From Aphrophora alni (taxonomy: Eukaryota; Arthropoda; Insecta; Hemiptera; Aphrophoridae), in the NCBI GenBank assembly GCA_963513935.1, contig OY740771.1, positions 14,661,138-14,725,137 of the forward strand: 64,000 bases of DNA. The letters are read 5' to 3'. The translations under genes were made by a program, and so were the position numbers. Of the stretch, positions 11,640 through 23,075 are shown in pieces; position 1 is the stretch's first letter; each line of letters starts with the position of its first letter. The notes under the pieces were generated by a model that did no database searches, was not told the DNA's origin, and saw only the letters and a list, made by a program, of their open reading frames with translations.

Positions 11640-13060
11640 ACTGCACATAATTCCAAAAACCATTTGAAATGACGTGTAAGCACTAAAATACATTGTAACG
11701 TATTATTAATCAAGCTGTCGAAATAATATATTACTTAATTATTTATATATTATCTTTAGTTATGGAAGCAAAAAATAAGATAAAATCAAAGGAAGTTGTC
11801 TGACTTGTACTTCCTGTCAGTGATAAATATCCTTTATCCTGCACATGTAGCTCTTGTAATGCTGTAATACTATCTATTATTGATGATGTGGAGCGGTTGG
11901 TTATTAACGAATCCAATATAAATTATTGCCAAGTGTTCTGTCTCTTAGAAATGTATACAACCTAGATTAGGACACGTGCAGCGATCCTAGTCATAAGAGT
12001 AATTAACACTGTATACAGAGTGGTTCAATATTTCAGGAACATTAATATAAAGATGAACTTTGTAAACGCGTCTCTTTAAATGCTTCATTGTTCTTCTGTT
12101 GGTCTATCTGTGTTTTTATTTTCTTATATAATGGTTCAAAATAAATCGGTTTTGAGGTTATTTGAGTCCAAAAAATGTTTTTAAATATCTGTCGTTTGTG
12201 GAGTGTTTACAGCCCAAACGTATGGACCGATTTTAATCAAACTATCCGTTATTCGAAATCGAGCAATATTTTGTTATATGTAAATATATTTAATTTAAAA
12301 ACTTTTGTAAATTGATTTGAATCGTTAATTCATTGTATATGAATCGCTAAATGATATCACTTCAGCTGGCATCCTTAGTGCTCGTTTATACGAATCAATG
12401 TTCGTTTCCTCATTGTTAAATAGTTACGGTGATAAACACGCCTTTGTTATAAGTTTCTGATCCTTCTAATTGGAGGCTTTGTTACTATTCAAAGTACATG
12501 AGAAACAATTCAATAAACTTTATGGGAAAACATTTTAAAATTTATTAACAAACCAACGTTAAAAATCTCGTTTTAACATTGTATAAGCCAGTCAAAACTA
12601 ACTGATAAATACAATATTTTGTCAAAAACAAATATCACAACACAAATAACAATACTTTTATAACAAATAACCACACTTTTGTTTAGTTCGCTTTAAATGA
12701 TTTTAGTTTATATCAACAACAGCTGATTTTATTTGATTAGTGTTGTTATAAACGTTTGTACTTGTATTTTTTGATTCATTCTTTCTTAAGAACAAATTCT
12801 TAATATAAAGCCAATTGTTTTTAATTACAGATGATTATAAATTCCTCTATAAGACTATGCATGAGGTTAATGATAAAAACTTTCATTTCTACTATTCCTC
12901 TCTTGTGTTCCATCTTTTTGAAATTTGGGCTGAAACAACTTCACGTTAAGCCCTATTTAACGATATCACAAAAATAAAATCTGTTAAAAACTTTAGGAAG
13001 AATTCTGCTCACAAAAAAAGTACTAAACTATGAAATAAGTATAGATTTGGTATGTGTATA
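11640..13060. other. No gene; decayed repeat ends
   Basis: A family D left end (TACAGAGTGGTTCAATA) lies at about 12013. A block at 12150-12240 (TTTACAGCCCAAACGTATGG, ACCGATTTTAATCAAAC) matches 44300-44345 and 60540-60580. No coding frame is credible. Confidence 0.45.
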
Positions 13061-13420
13061 ATTTGGACATTACTCGGATTTTATCCCAATTTTTTAATTG
13101 TTCAAAATTGGGGGTAGCTGCATAAACCAAAAATTACTATTTTCTTAAGATCAGCCTAACGATTTTGATTAAATTTTACTCAAGTGAAGCATTTAAAAAC
13201 CCAAAAAACGTTTTGATCACCTCTTTAAAAATGCCGGTTTGTGAGTTAACGGCAAAATTTAATATTGAGAAAATCGTAATTTTACTATTTTTTGTAATGA
13301 CAGTTACCGCTAATTTAAGCTTTAATAAAACAATTTGCTGAGATATTGCCAAAATATGTCCACATATTACATTTAAATATGTAGACACCATCACGTGACA
13401 CATCACGTGACTTTAATTAT
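13061..13420. repeat. Family C repeat fragment
   Basis: CTTAAGATCAGCCTAACGAT, ACCCAAAAAACGTTTTGATC and CCGGTTTGTGAGTTA follow the family C order seen near 25500 and 31850. The minus-strand frame at 13176-13406 is the shadow of this repeat. Confidence 0.45.
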
Positions 13421-14600
13421 ATCAAGTAAGAAGGTGGAAAGAAATTAATAAAATATTTAGGCTTTTTTATCTGTAATAAAATGGACATTTAGTACTTAAA
13501 TTAAAAACATGGTTGTGAATGGTAAAAATAAAGTTGCATGTAAATAAGTAAGTTCTGAATCATTCGTTTATTTTTCAAACAATATGAGGTTATTAAATTT
13601 AATCAAAAACAATTGCAGCTCTCTGTGCGTATTTGAGTTTCAGTCAAGACAATCTACCACTCCTAACTCCCTCTATGGTCAAATTTCACATACAAAATAG
13701 TAAGCTGTATTGCGAATGCAATATATATTTAGTCACATAGCTAGACACATGTAAACACAAGCTTTCACACATTCACCAACTATGTAAACGTAGTCATTAT
13801 TATTAACGTAAGCATTCGTAGCCATAGTTTGATTTCGTACTTTTATATTTCTTATTTACTAATAAACTAACGTATTTTGTGACTTGAAAAGTGTCTTCCG
13901 AAAAAAAATATTATCTAATTGTTTGAATATAAGTTAAATAGTTGGCGATTTCATAATTTTTAATACCAAAGTAGAAGAGAGAGGTACAACACATATTTAC
14001 CAAAAACTGTTCTGTTATAACATTTCATCGTGTTAAGTGCAACAATGATCTGCAACAATGACCTAATATGTAAATTAATCAATACAGAAATAGAAAATGT
14101 TCATTTCACAAAATTAAACATAACTCAGCACACAACATGTTATAAGACTCAAAGATCAGAGAAACAAAGCCTTCGGTGACCTCTATGGCGGATGGCCATC
14201 TCACGAACTAGGTCTCACGTAAAACAGGCGTAGACTCACAGCTCACATGATAGTTTGGCTTTTTTCCATAAATATAATTATCTACTGCGCATGACTTAAG
14301 TTCAGTTGCAATGGTAAATACAATTTATGTTATACAAAAGTCATAAATATTAATGCAATGTGATCTGGAGAAACGGAACGTGTTAATCTTTGGGCTTAAT
14401 GATATCTATTGTGTCTGGCAGAGTTTATTGACCGGTCGTGAGTTACATTATTGTAGCGTAACTCTATAATTAAACATTTTATAATTAATAAAAAAAGTAC
14501 ACGTAATAGAATGTCACTAATTAACAGGTTTAATGATTTGTAACTGCTTTTGTGTTAAATGTAAGATATATGATATTATATTGTCAACGAATAAATTATA
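13421..14600. other. No gene recognised
   Basis: AT-rich, without a supported frame, RNA gene or clear repeat. Confidence 0.5.
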
Positions 14601-14820
14601 GGTGTGGCAATCCCAAGGTTGCCTAGCTGTATTTACACCTTTCTTCATGTAGTCTTTGATTATATCATTCTGTTTTATTTTCTTATCTGGTCTCCCTTGA
14701 CCAACCCTTCAGTTTCGAGCCCATGGTAAATTATTCAAACGCTAGATGCTTTTATTTTATTTAATTTTTTTTTTGTATAAGGCAATGATGAACTAAAGGT
14801 TTTCGCTTTTAAACAAACAA
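14601..14820 (-). repeat. Family A repeat, left member of an inverted pair
   Basis: On the plus strand it reads GTGGCAATCCCAAGG, CATGTAGTCTTTGATTA, TGGTCTCCCTTGACCAAC and ends with the distal family block GCAATGATGAACTAAAGG then TTTTCGCTTTTAAACAAAC. It therefore reaches the inner end of the consensus. A second copy in the opposite orientation follows about 90 bases later. Confidence 0.8.
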
Positions 14821-14867
14821 AAAACAGCCTCATTCAAATAGGCTCATCGCTCATCATCGCCTTAAAA

Positions 14868-14906
14868 TTTAAAAAATGAATAACCTAACTTAACCTAACC
14901 TAACTA
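14868..14906. repeat. Short CCTAA-type telomeric stretch
   Basis: AATAACCTAACTTAACCTAA followed by CCTAACTAACCC: degenerate CCTAA units lying between two inverted family A copies. Confidence 0.7.
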
Positions 14907-15055
14907 ACCCTCGAATACTGTAATAACGTCATGATCGGAAAGGAACAAATGTTCTCAAGAGAGACCTGATAAGAAAGATGAAAGAGAGGGATCTAATCCA
15001 ATATTACGAGAAAAAAGCTGTGAATCCAGATAGGGTATTTCGAAATTGACACCAC
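14907..15055 (+). repeat. Family A repeat, right member of an inverted pair
   Basis: CTCGAATACTGTAATAACGT, AGAGAGACCTGATAAGAAAG and GAGAGGGATCTAATCCAA identify it. With the copy at 14601-14820 it forms a converging pair whose inner ends face each other. Confidence 0.8.
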
Positions 15056-16250
15056 CGTACGCTCGTACCGTAGCGACTCAGCGAGGATGCTGTTTGATGT
15101 CCTACACGAAAATACGAGGCGTATTTACAGATCCTCACCCTCTGTATTCAGTAAATATTTTAAGACTATAACTTTAAGAAGGAAGAAATGTCTTTACAGA
15201 CGATATGAAATAATGTTAAATGGGAAAAACGAAACTATGGAATTAGAACATTCTTGTGTTATGATACAGCAAAATGCTTAATAATTGGTATTTGACCACA
15301 CGTCATTTTTTCTTCAACAAATTATTCCTATGCTTTTATTTTATATTAATATTTTATATTTTTTCTAGATTTAAAATGTTTCCTTTTCCACTCTTTAAAT
15401 CTTTCTCCTTCTGATTGTGAATTCATCATCAAAAGAACAAAAATAAAACAAAACGTACTAACAGTTATCAAACAATCAGCTGGAGTAATTACTGAACTCA
15501 CATTGGTTGTTATTGATGACGTAATTGATATTTATAATATAGTTCCTTTCATCACTCCTTTATGAAGGAAAACTTAATAAAGGAAAGGATATGTTAGGGA
15601 TTTTCAATGTAAAGTTGATGAAAAATAACTGTTAAGTGTTACCTTCGGATCTCTTAAGGATGTCCTAAAGAATGCTCGTAAATAAGTGCTTCAGTCATTT
15701 AAAAATTAATGATTTATCTCTCTGCCATATGCTACAATGCTCTTATTTTCAGTACCTGTTCGCCTTCCATATAAATTGCATATACCTCCAATAAATGTAC
15801 AAAGTTTACTTTGTTCGCCGAAGTACTGAACCGAACAATAATGTTTAACAAATCATTTACATTTTCCGCTTGTTCTTTTGTAATTCCCGCAAGGAAGCAA
15901 TAAAAGTTGTTGAATACGGTGTCCAGTTTCCAAACATGTAAAAAAATTTAACCAAAATTAATGCTGAACCAGGGGGTGAAAATGTGATTTAATTATTAAT
16001 ATTTTATTAGTGAGAAAATTGTGCTAAAGTTTTTTTGTAATTGAGTTTTTATTTATGTAAATTACTCACAAAATTAAATTATCTTCTTGATTTATTGTAT
16101 TTTAATAGGTGACAACAGTTCTACATTTCATTTTTCATTTGTGCATTTTTATTTAATTTATATATACATTTACACCACGGAATATTAAACCATCTGTTTA
16201 TTTTATTTCCGACATTTTATCGAAGTTAACGGGTTCATACTTATCGAAAA
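15056..16250. other. No gene recognised
   Basis: A 64-codon frame at 15087-15281 (basic, no motif) starts just after a family A copy and is probably chance. The rest is AT-rich and unassigned. Confidence 0.4.
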
Positions 16251-16251
16251 A

Positions 16252-16452
16252 TGTAACCTAACTTAACCTAACCTAACCTAAAATAACCTAACTTAGCCAT
16301 ACTTTACCTAATCTACCCTAACCTACCTAACCTAATCTAACCTAACCTAACATAACCTAACCTAACCTAAACTTACTTAACTTAACCTAACCTAACTTTA
16401 CCCAATTTACCCTAACCTACCTAATTTAACCTAACTTAAATTATAACCTAAA
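16252..16452. repeat. Degenerate CCTAA (TTAGG) array, ~200 bp
   Basis: Dozens of CCTAA-type pentamers with frequent single-base variants (CTTAA, CATAA, CTTTA, ATCTA). This is the insect telomere motif in an interstitial, diverged state. The array is too decayed to be an active chromosome end. Confidence 0.85.
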
Positions 16453-16914
16453 ACAGGTACACATTTGATCTTCATCTTCAAGAATAAGATGACACCTCAT
16501 TTAGATACATGAAGAATTCTAGAAAATCATCTTGATCCTTCATAATATTCACAATATTTAAAAAAAACAAACTAGGCCTACCGTTCAGCAATGAACAATA
16601 TGGTTAAGGGAGGGTTTATGGTAGCTCTTGGACAAACTAAATAATAAGGAATTCTCTAGCAATTTATCTCCCTTACAAAAGGAAATGGTAGAACTACGTA
16701 TATAAAATAAAAGGTCGCTAAGGTAGACCTAATGAAGCAGAGTTAGGAGACCTTAAACAATGGAAATTCTAAAATATGTTTATAATTACAAGCATAAGTG
16801 TTTTATAATAAGAATTAACATTGACATAGAAATTTTAATTTGTTTCTTCGCTATTTAAAGACAAAAATCTTTCCGTTAATTTTGCTTATATGATGAAAAG
16901 AATATAAATTAAAT
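16453..16914. other. No gene recognised
   Basis: AT-rich, nothing assignable. Confidence 0.5.
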
Positions 16915-17045
16915 CCTTTACCCTCGAATACTCTATTACCGCCATCAGGGTCAGAAAAGAACAAGAGTTGGTCAATATAATCCTATTACTAAGCTCATTA
17001 AAGTGATCCTATGAGAGTTACGTGAAAGATAAAGGTTATCCAATA
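16915..17045 (+). repeat. Family A dispersed repeat, decayed
   Basis: CCTCGAATACTCTATTACCG and CAGAAAAGAACAAGAGTTGG are clear. The second half (GTTACGTGAAAGATAAAGG) is weakly conserved. Confidence 0.65.
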
Positions 17046-17224
17046 CTTTTGTACTCGTTGCACTCTAAGAGATAGTGAGAATGGGCAAATTGAACAAAAC
17101 AGATCAACAGTTTCTGGAATAAAAACATACATAGAGATATATATTGAATTCAGTGTGTCCATTGTGTCTATTATTTTGAATTAATCATTAACTGATTTTT
17201 GCCACACCCTATAGATAAAAAAAC

Positions 17225-17560
17225 TCTCTATAGATTTAATTCCAATCACAATACTTTTACACAAAAAATAAGAAGAACAAAACTGGCGAAAACATATTGG
17301 TACAAAATCAAAAAGAAACTAACGTCAGATTTGAAATGCTGTGACACACCTGGAGGCGAGCTGAGATGAAGCGAATGTGATGTCATTGAACAGATGAAAG
17401 CGTGCATGCCATTCTATTTCTTGCTACACCATGCCCACAGGGAAGATAAATCTTATTTCCAAACAACAAAATTGATGCAATGAAACGTGGCTTAAGGGTA
17501 CAAATTTCCGAAGAATAACTTTAGATCGAAAACGTATTTTAGTTTAGGATAAACGTAAAA
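17225..17560 (+). repeat. Family E repeat
   Basis: It shares AAATGCTGTGACACACCTGG, GGCGAGCTGAGATGAAGC, ATGCCCACAGGGAAGATAAA and AATAACTTTAGATCGAAAAC with 22745-23075 and with 29117-29445. This copy lies outside the tandem duplication, so the family is independent of it. No coding frame was found. Confidence 0.7.
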
Positions 17561-17749
17561 TAATGTTGAAAGTTGACGTCAGTTTTTGGTGAAAGCATTT
17601 CTGTTTATGTAAATTGTATTGGCGGTGTACGTAAATAATTCAACAATAGAATAGTGTTTTATTCTTTGATCCTTCACAAAAACAAAAAATTATTTTACAA
17701 ATTTATATTTTATTACTTTTACCAAAAATAATCAAAAATTGTAAAATCA

Positions 17750-18378
17750 AATTTCACGGAAACCCGTAGCTAAATAGTTGGGTTCCAGATTTTGGCCTCA
17801 AAAATGTAAATAAATTACAATTTTTAAATTGGTAATATTAGTCAGGTTAATGTTTTTTATTTATGATCTGGGCAATACATTTTATTATGTTTACAACAAA
17901 TGATCAAAATTCAAAATTTCTAGGTTTATCTTTGCTATAGTAGACAACCACCGAGAAATTGTTTTTCCATACCTTTCACGATGACTCGATTATCTTTTGA
18001 CCTATAAAAAAAAAAAATTTAAACAATTTTTTTTTGTTATTAAAGAAGGAAAATATTTTGTTTCTTGTATTTTTTTGTAAAGTTGATGATTTTCAATATA
18101 TTAAAAACTTAAAATTTTAAAAGGTCACCATTTTAAAATTTGATGAATTAAAAAAATATTTTAGGAAATTTCGGACATCTACGTATGACATTTGCCAAGT
18201 TTCATAACAATACCTTGAAGAGTTTTTGAAATATTATTTTTTCTACAAAAATCAAAATGGCGGATTACGGCTAAACTAAATTGAAATTGACAAAAAGTTT
18301 CTGAACATTTTTGTTATATTTTTTACAGGTAGAAACCGCTTCTGCAAAGCGCGCTACGGTTTTTTGATACACTCTGTA
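17750..18378 (+). repeat. Family D fragment, right part
   Basis: It contains the AGTAGACAACCACCGAGAAA block, a CAAAATGGCGGATTACGG block near 18250 and the terminal CACTCTGTATA at about 18368-18378. The left end is missing. Confidence 0.55.
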
Positions 18379-18841
18379 TAGGGTAAGTTTGGTAATCATC
18401 AAAAATGGCGGCCTCTGTATTTTGACTGATTCATGGCGTCAAGAATCAGAAAAAGCGGTTTTCAACATTCCGTCTGTATAGTTGTCGTCTGTACGTAAGT
18501 ATGATATCACCCACAAAAGTTAAGATAGGAATATAAAATTTGCTATATATGGCCTACAGTTTGCTCATCGAGATTTTCAACGTTACAAATTTCAAACGGT
18601 AGACATTTTGAAAATACATTTTTTGTTTTTGGTACACGTATAAAACGTTACATGAAAATGCGTACCAAATCTGAACACAATATCTATTTTAAAGTTATAA
18701 ATTTTCTTGTAAAAACTAAATGGCGGATAGACTGAAACTAATCAAAATAGGAGTATATGTTGTATGGCTTTTCTTGTAGATTTTGTTCTACCCTATCAGT
18801 TTTTAATGTTTGATCCGGTAATTTCTGGACACCCTGTATAT
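18379..18841 (+). repeat. Family D fragment, second right end in tandem
   Basis: A second right part follows directly: AAATGGCGGATAGACTGAAA near 18718 and the terminus GGACACCCTGTATA at about 18826-18840. It begins with an unrelated GGCGGCCTCTGTATTTTG segment. Confidence 0.5.
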
Positions 18842-19344
18842 TTAAGGTATTGTAAAGTGGATACAGTTTACGTGCGTTGATCTGAACATTTCATCACTCA
18901 AAATAAAGTTTCACAATCTAGAAACAATGAAATTAACAAAAATGAGACTTCACAATGTTTTGGATGTGACAATGACGGTTTAACTGTCGAAACAGGTTAT
19001 CAACAAGGATGAAATTCAGATTGTCTGACGGAAAAAATTATGGTAATTAACCTATAATATATTCATTGACTACACAATCCAGAAGGCTACACCAAACATT
19101 TTGATTAGGACACAATTTTTTTTTTTTTAATAACAGACAAAACTGTTTTTGTAGTTTAACTGCAGCAGAATAATCGAATTTAGTAATTGTCCATATTTTT
19201 AGTTATAAAAAAAATTAAAAGAACCTAATGGTCAAAATTTGTCCACGTATTAAAATTAAAATCGGCCCACGTGTTTGGGCTGTAAAGAAATTTACAAGGA
19301 GTCAGTTTAAATATAATTTTGAAAACTCACTGTAATATATAGGC

Positions 19345-19545
19345 CTATACTAAATAACGTTGCCCCCAATACAGAACCTTGTAGTACACCCGTACTTATA
19401 CGTTCCTAGAAAGATCTGTCTGTTATAAAGTGCACCATTGGTATCTTTCACTCAAAAAGGAACTAACTCATACCACAATAGGTGATGGTAAGCTCAACTG
19501 AATAATTTAGCCAAGAGTAAACAATCTTCTGAAAAACCCTCTTAG
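19345..19545 (-). pseudogene. Non-LTR reverse transcriptase palm fragment
   Basis: Read on the minus strand, one frame gives SFLSERYQW, which resembles the YLSNRYQ segment of jockey/CR1-like reverse transcriptases. After a stop and a frame change, the next frame gives GVLQGSVLGATLFSI, the well-known GVPQGSVLGPxLFxI motif that precedes the catalytic YADD box in RVT_1 domains. The YADD region itself is absent: the similarity ends at about 19345. At least one frameshift and several stops show it is dead. It lies just left of the 6.35-kb tandem duplication and is not part of it. The clade (jockey or CR1) cannot be fixed from 60 residues. Confidence 0.75.
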
Positions 19546-19945
19546 TACAGTGAAATTATAATTTTAAAGTGTTGTATCAATTAAATTCATTTTTTTTTCG
19601 ATTTTATGCATAAGGATGAGACGGTAAGTAATTTTGTGAGTTTTTTGTGCATGGCTTCGCGAGAAAAGTGGCAAAAAACGCATTGTTGACTTTTTTCGAG
19701 TGCATCGCTTCACTATTTATTTAATATCTCCGGCACCAGGGGTCGTAGAAAATTTTTTTAAAATGGAAAATGACCATGATGAAATAGACTATCGATCCAT
19801 AAGGTAGGATTACTTAAAAAATTCATCCTAACCCCAAAAAAAACTATTTCTCACATTTTTTTTTACACTTAATTAGCGATATTTAAAGGAAAAATGGTGG
19901 AATTTTTTTCAAAATTTGGGAAAACATGTATTTTTATGTCGGTAA

Positions 19946-20110
19946 CTCCTAGCTGGATCTACACCTTCTTTTATGTATTCTTGGGTTAGATCCCTCTCTT
20001 TCAACTTTCCTATCAGGTCCCTCTTGACCAACTTTTGTGATTTTCCGACCCTGATGCTCTTCTAGGAATATGGGTTTTTATTATAAGTTCTTTTCCTACT
20101 TTTTTAAAGC
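19946..20110 (-). repeat. Family A repeat, left member of an inverted pair
   Basis: Plus-strand CCTAGCTGGATCTACACCTT, TCTTGGGTTAGATCCCTCTC and TTTTCCGACCCTGATGCTC. The left hairpin end is missing. The opposing copy is at 21045-21250. Confidence 0.85.
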
Positions 20111-21044
20111 TTTAAAGCTGTCGTGAGTAAAATGTACTCCTATGGGTTCAAATAATACATTACTAGAGTTGATAAAAGTAGACACATAGCTGGCTTCATT
20201 CCAAAACTTGATAAATTAAGATTTACAGAGTGATTTATAGAGTGTTTGATCCAGAACATTATTATTATTTCTAAATTGTTCAGAGTAACAATTATACAGA
20301 GTGGAAAAAAGTCATGCAGCCACTGGGTAATTTCTGAACGATTAGAGATGAAAACATCTAACTTTCGTCAAACCTCATAGGTTAAGTTCTTCAACTTTTT
20401 GTGGGGTAAAAACATCGATGTCCCCTTTTTAGGGGTTCATAATCGGGTCCTTAATTTTTTTCAAACAGCAACTCCTATCGTCTGAAGTCAAATTTTAGCG
20501 TATTGGGAAAGTGTCTACGATATCTCCAACCGGAATTATGGCGGCTAGAAGTTGAATTTTTTAATTTTCTATGTAATGGATATTAACGGAAAAAACCAAA
20601 CAGTGGATTAATTTTATTACACCCGCCATATTTAACTAAATGAATACACTTTTATGTATTTTTCCTATTTTATCAAACACAATTCTTGAAAACATTTTTC
20701 CCAATCATGTGACATAATTTTTAAGGGATTTGTCAGATGAAACTGATGACGTATAGAATAAGTCTATACAATTTCTTTAAATGAATAAGTTTTAAGGCTC
20801 TGCAGGATAGGAATGAAATAACCGAATTGACATCAACCGTATAACCAAAGCAACATCAGGGCACGGGAGATTGTGAATTACCAGCAACATTGCGTAGTAG
20901 CCGTTGCACATAATAGGTCCTAGTTTCATTTCCAATTTTCTTTTAACAATAATTCTGAGATGAAAATTGACATCATTACAACTGCTCAAGTGTAGCATTA
21001 TTCTTATGGGAGATGAATCCAATTTAGCGGAGGTGGAGCAGAGC

Positions 21045-21250
21045 CTTAATTAGTAAATAAAAAAGGAAGAAAAGAACATAAAAACCTCCTCGAACTATAT
21101 AATAGCGTCAGGGTCGGAATAGAAAAAGAGTTGTTTAAGAGAGACCTGATAGGAAACGTAAAAGAGAGGGATCTAACCCAAGACTTCAAGGAAGAACGAA
21201 TCTAATTACTTTCCCTCGGGATCGCCAAGACCGTACTCACTAAAATCAGC
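21045..21250 (+). repeat. Family A repeat, right member of an inverted pair
   Basis: TAATAGCGTCAGGGTCGGAA, GAGAGACCTGATAGGAAACG and CCCTCGGGATCGCCAAGACC are intact. A run of 10-11 C followed by TGGGGGG at about 21249-21266 abuts its outer end. Confidence 0.85.
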
Positions 21251-21915
21251 CCCCCCCCCTGGGGGGTAAATTTGTTCGAAATATCTTTGCCAGATTTGAG
21301 ATAGACGTTCATAGATCATTTTCAATATATTCTAAACCTTAAATTCATTTATTTATTGTTTGGCAGTTGGCAACTAAAAATATTTGATAGCATGTATCTA
21401 ATTTTATATATTTGTCTGAAAACGTGTGTGCGCTGTTTAATTTGACCAACATTTACTGTAGCAGAATAATACTATTTTCTCTCTCTCACTTGCACCATCA
21501 GTCCATTCTACGCTACACCAGACAGGAATAATGCACGAACACATGGCTATTGTCTGATACAATACACAATGTATACGAAATTAACCAAGCTTATATGGTT
21601 AGGTCTGAAAATCTTAATTAATCCTGATTTAAGCGTATTATGCTAGGATGAATGTAAAACTTTATAAATAATAATTTAGTTTCCAATTTACATCTGGGTT
21701 GTAAAATCGATTCGGGCCATATATTATTTCGTACTAGTCAAAGAAAAATATACAGAAAACTCTAAATTGTTTCAAATAGCTCAATACTCAAAAACCGACG
21801 CTTGGTCTAGATTAATATAAAGTAATCAAACTCAATCTATTCAAGGATTAACCGAATGGTTTTGTCTTTACTGAAATATTATTACTGTTTATAATTTTCT
21901 TTGTCTACAGTTGTT

Positions 21916-22650
21916 GACAAAGTGGCATTTCGTTCATTTAAATTAGTTTGCAAAACAGCTGATTTCTCAACAGTTTCACTTTGCACACTACTTTGCACAC
22001 TACTTTGCTCACTCCGAATGGCAACCGAACAAAACGAAATTTAGGTTAAGTTCATTTGAATTGATTTATAATATACAGGAAATGTCCCGAATGTAGGTTA
22101 GATTAATTCTTACATGTAAAATAACATAAATAAACGACAAAACAACGTTTTAAAGTCGAAAAATGAAGTAATTATTCATGAAGATGATTGACAGAGTATG
22201 TACGCGGAGAGTATTTTTCGTTTGCCGAGTTTTGAAGTTGGAAATCTCGTTTCCTCAACAATACACCTAAGTTATTTGTAATATTCATAAATAACCTAAG
22301 TTTTGACTTGAGAACTTCTACTCAGTGTTGATGTGTTGTTTAGCACTACTGCTATATTTTGTGTAGTTAGTTTTAAAATATGGACAGTTCAGAGGATGAA
22401 AACCTGTCAAATACCCCGCCTAAATTAGCGGAAAAAGTTAACAACGTTGTACTAAATCTCCTTCCTGTCAAATCAAGGAAAAAGTACGACCGCCAGTATG
22501 AACTGTTTTTATCACAAATAACAACTGTAGACAAAGTATAATGTGCAATTCGTGAGCAAAGTGTCTTTTTTAAACTCGATAAAATTGACGCACTCGGCAA
22601 GCCTCGTGCGTCAACATTTTTCTCTCGTTTAAAAAAGTGCCACTTTGCTC
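21916..22650 (+). mobile_element. ~735-bp element with GTGGCA-type inverted ends
   Basis: GACAAAGTGGCATTT at 21916 is answered by AAAGTGCCACTTTG near 22634, an inverted repeat of about 12 bases. A further 17-base inverted pair (CTTTGTCTACAGTTGTT near 21900; AACAACTGTAGACAAAG near 22520) and direct repeats ACTTTGCACACT at 21985-22010 lie at or inside the ends. The interior contains the short coding remnant at 22380. It may be a non-autonomous element or a fragment that captured a gene piece. Confidence 0.4.
22380..22541 (+). pseudogene. 53-codon remnant resembling tyrosine-recombinase-like N-terminus
   Basis: ATG at 22380 opens a frame of 53 codons ending TAA at 22539-22541. It starts MDSSEDENLSNTPPKLAEK and contains LLPVKSRKKYDRQYELF. 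The LLPxKSRKxYxxxYxxF pattern is familiar to me from the N-terminal SAM-like part of insect and cnidarian tyrosine-recombinase-like (Crypton-derived) proteins. No recombinase catalytic domain follows. The frame stays open again after the stop for about 36 codons, without a motif I know. It is either a truncated pseudogene or a first exon without its partner. The minus-strand frame over the same bases is a shadow. Confidence 0.4.
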
Positions 22651-22744
22651 ACTAGTTGCACAAATAACTATTTTCTCCCTGCTCTACCGTGATACCAAAT
22701 TAAACAATTGATACACTTTTTTTTCACTCAGGAAGTCCAAATGG

Positions 22745-23075
22745 AACAACATCGATTTTCTTTCCATTGCAATACTTTCTCAAAATATACAAACTGAAAA
22801 GGAAAAAGAAGACACTTAAAAATATTACTACAAAATCTAAAACAAACTAAATCAAATATCGTCAGATTTTAAATGCTGTGACAAACCTTAAGGCGAGCTG
22901 AGACGAAGCGAATGTGATGCCGTTGAGGAACAACAGATGAAAGCATAGATTCTAGTTCTTCCTTCATCATGCCCACAGGGAAGACAAATCTTATTTCAAA
23001 CAAGAAAATAGAGGTACGAATTTCCAAACAATAACTTTAGACCGAAAACATATTTTATTTTACGATAAGGGTAAA
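22745..23075 (+). repeat. Family E repeat (unit 1)
   Basis: CGTCAGATTTTAAATGCTG, GGCGAGCTGAGACGAAGC and ATGCCCACAGGGAAGACAAA match 17225-17560. Confidence 0.7.

Noticed and set aside
15087..15281. 64-codon plus-strand frame after a family A copy
   Set aside because: No motif, and length is within chance for this composition.
22373..22600. 75-codon minus-strand frame, nearly identical at 28748-28975
   Set aside because: Its conservation is explained by the tandem duplication. The plus strand carries the recognisable residues.
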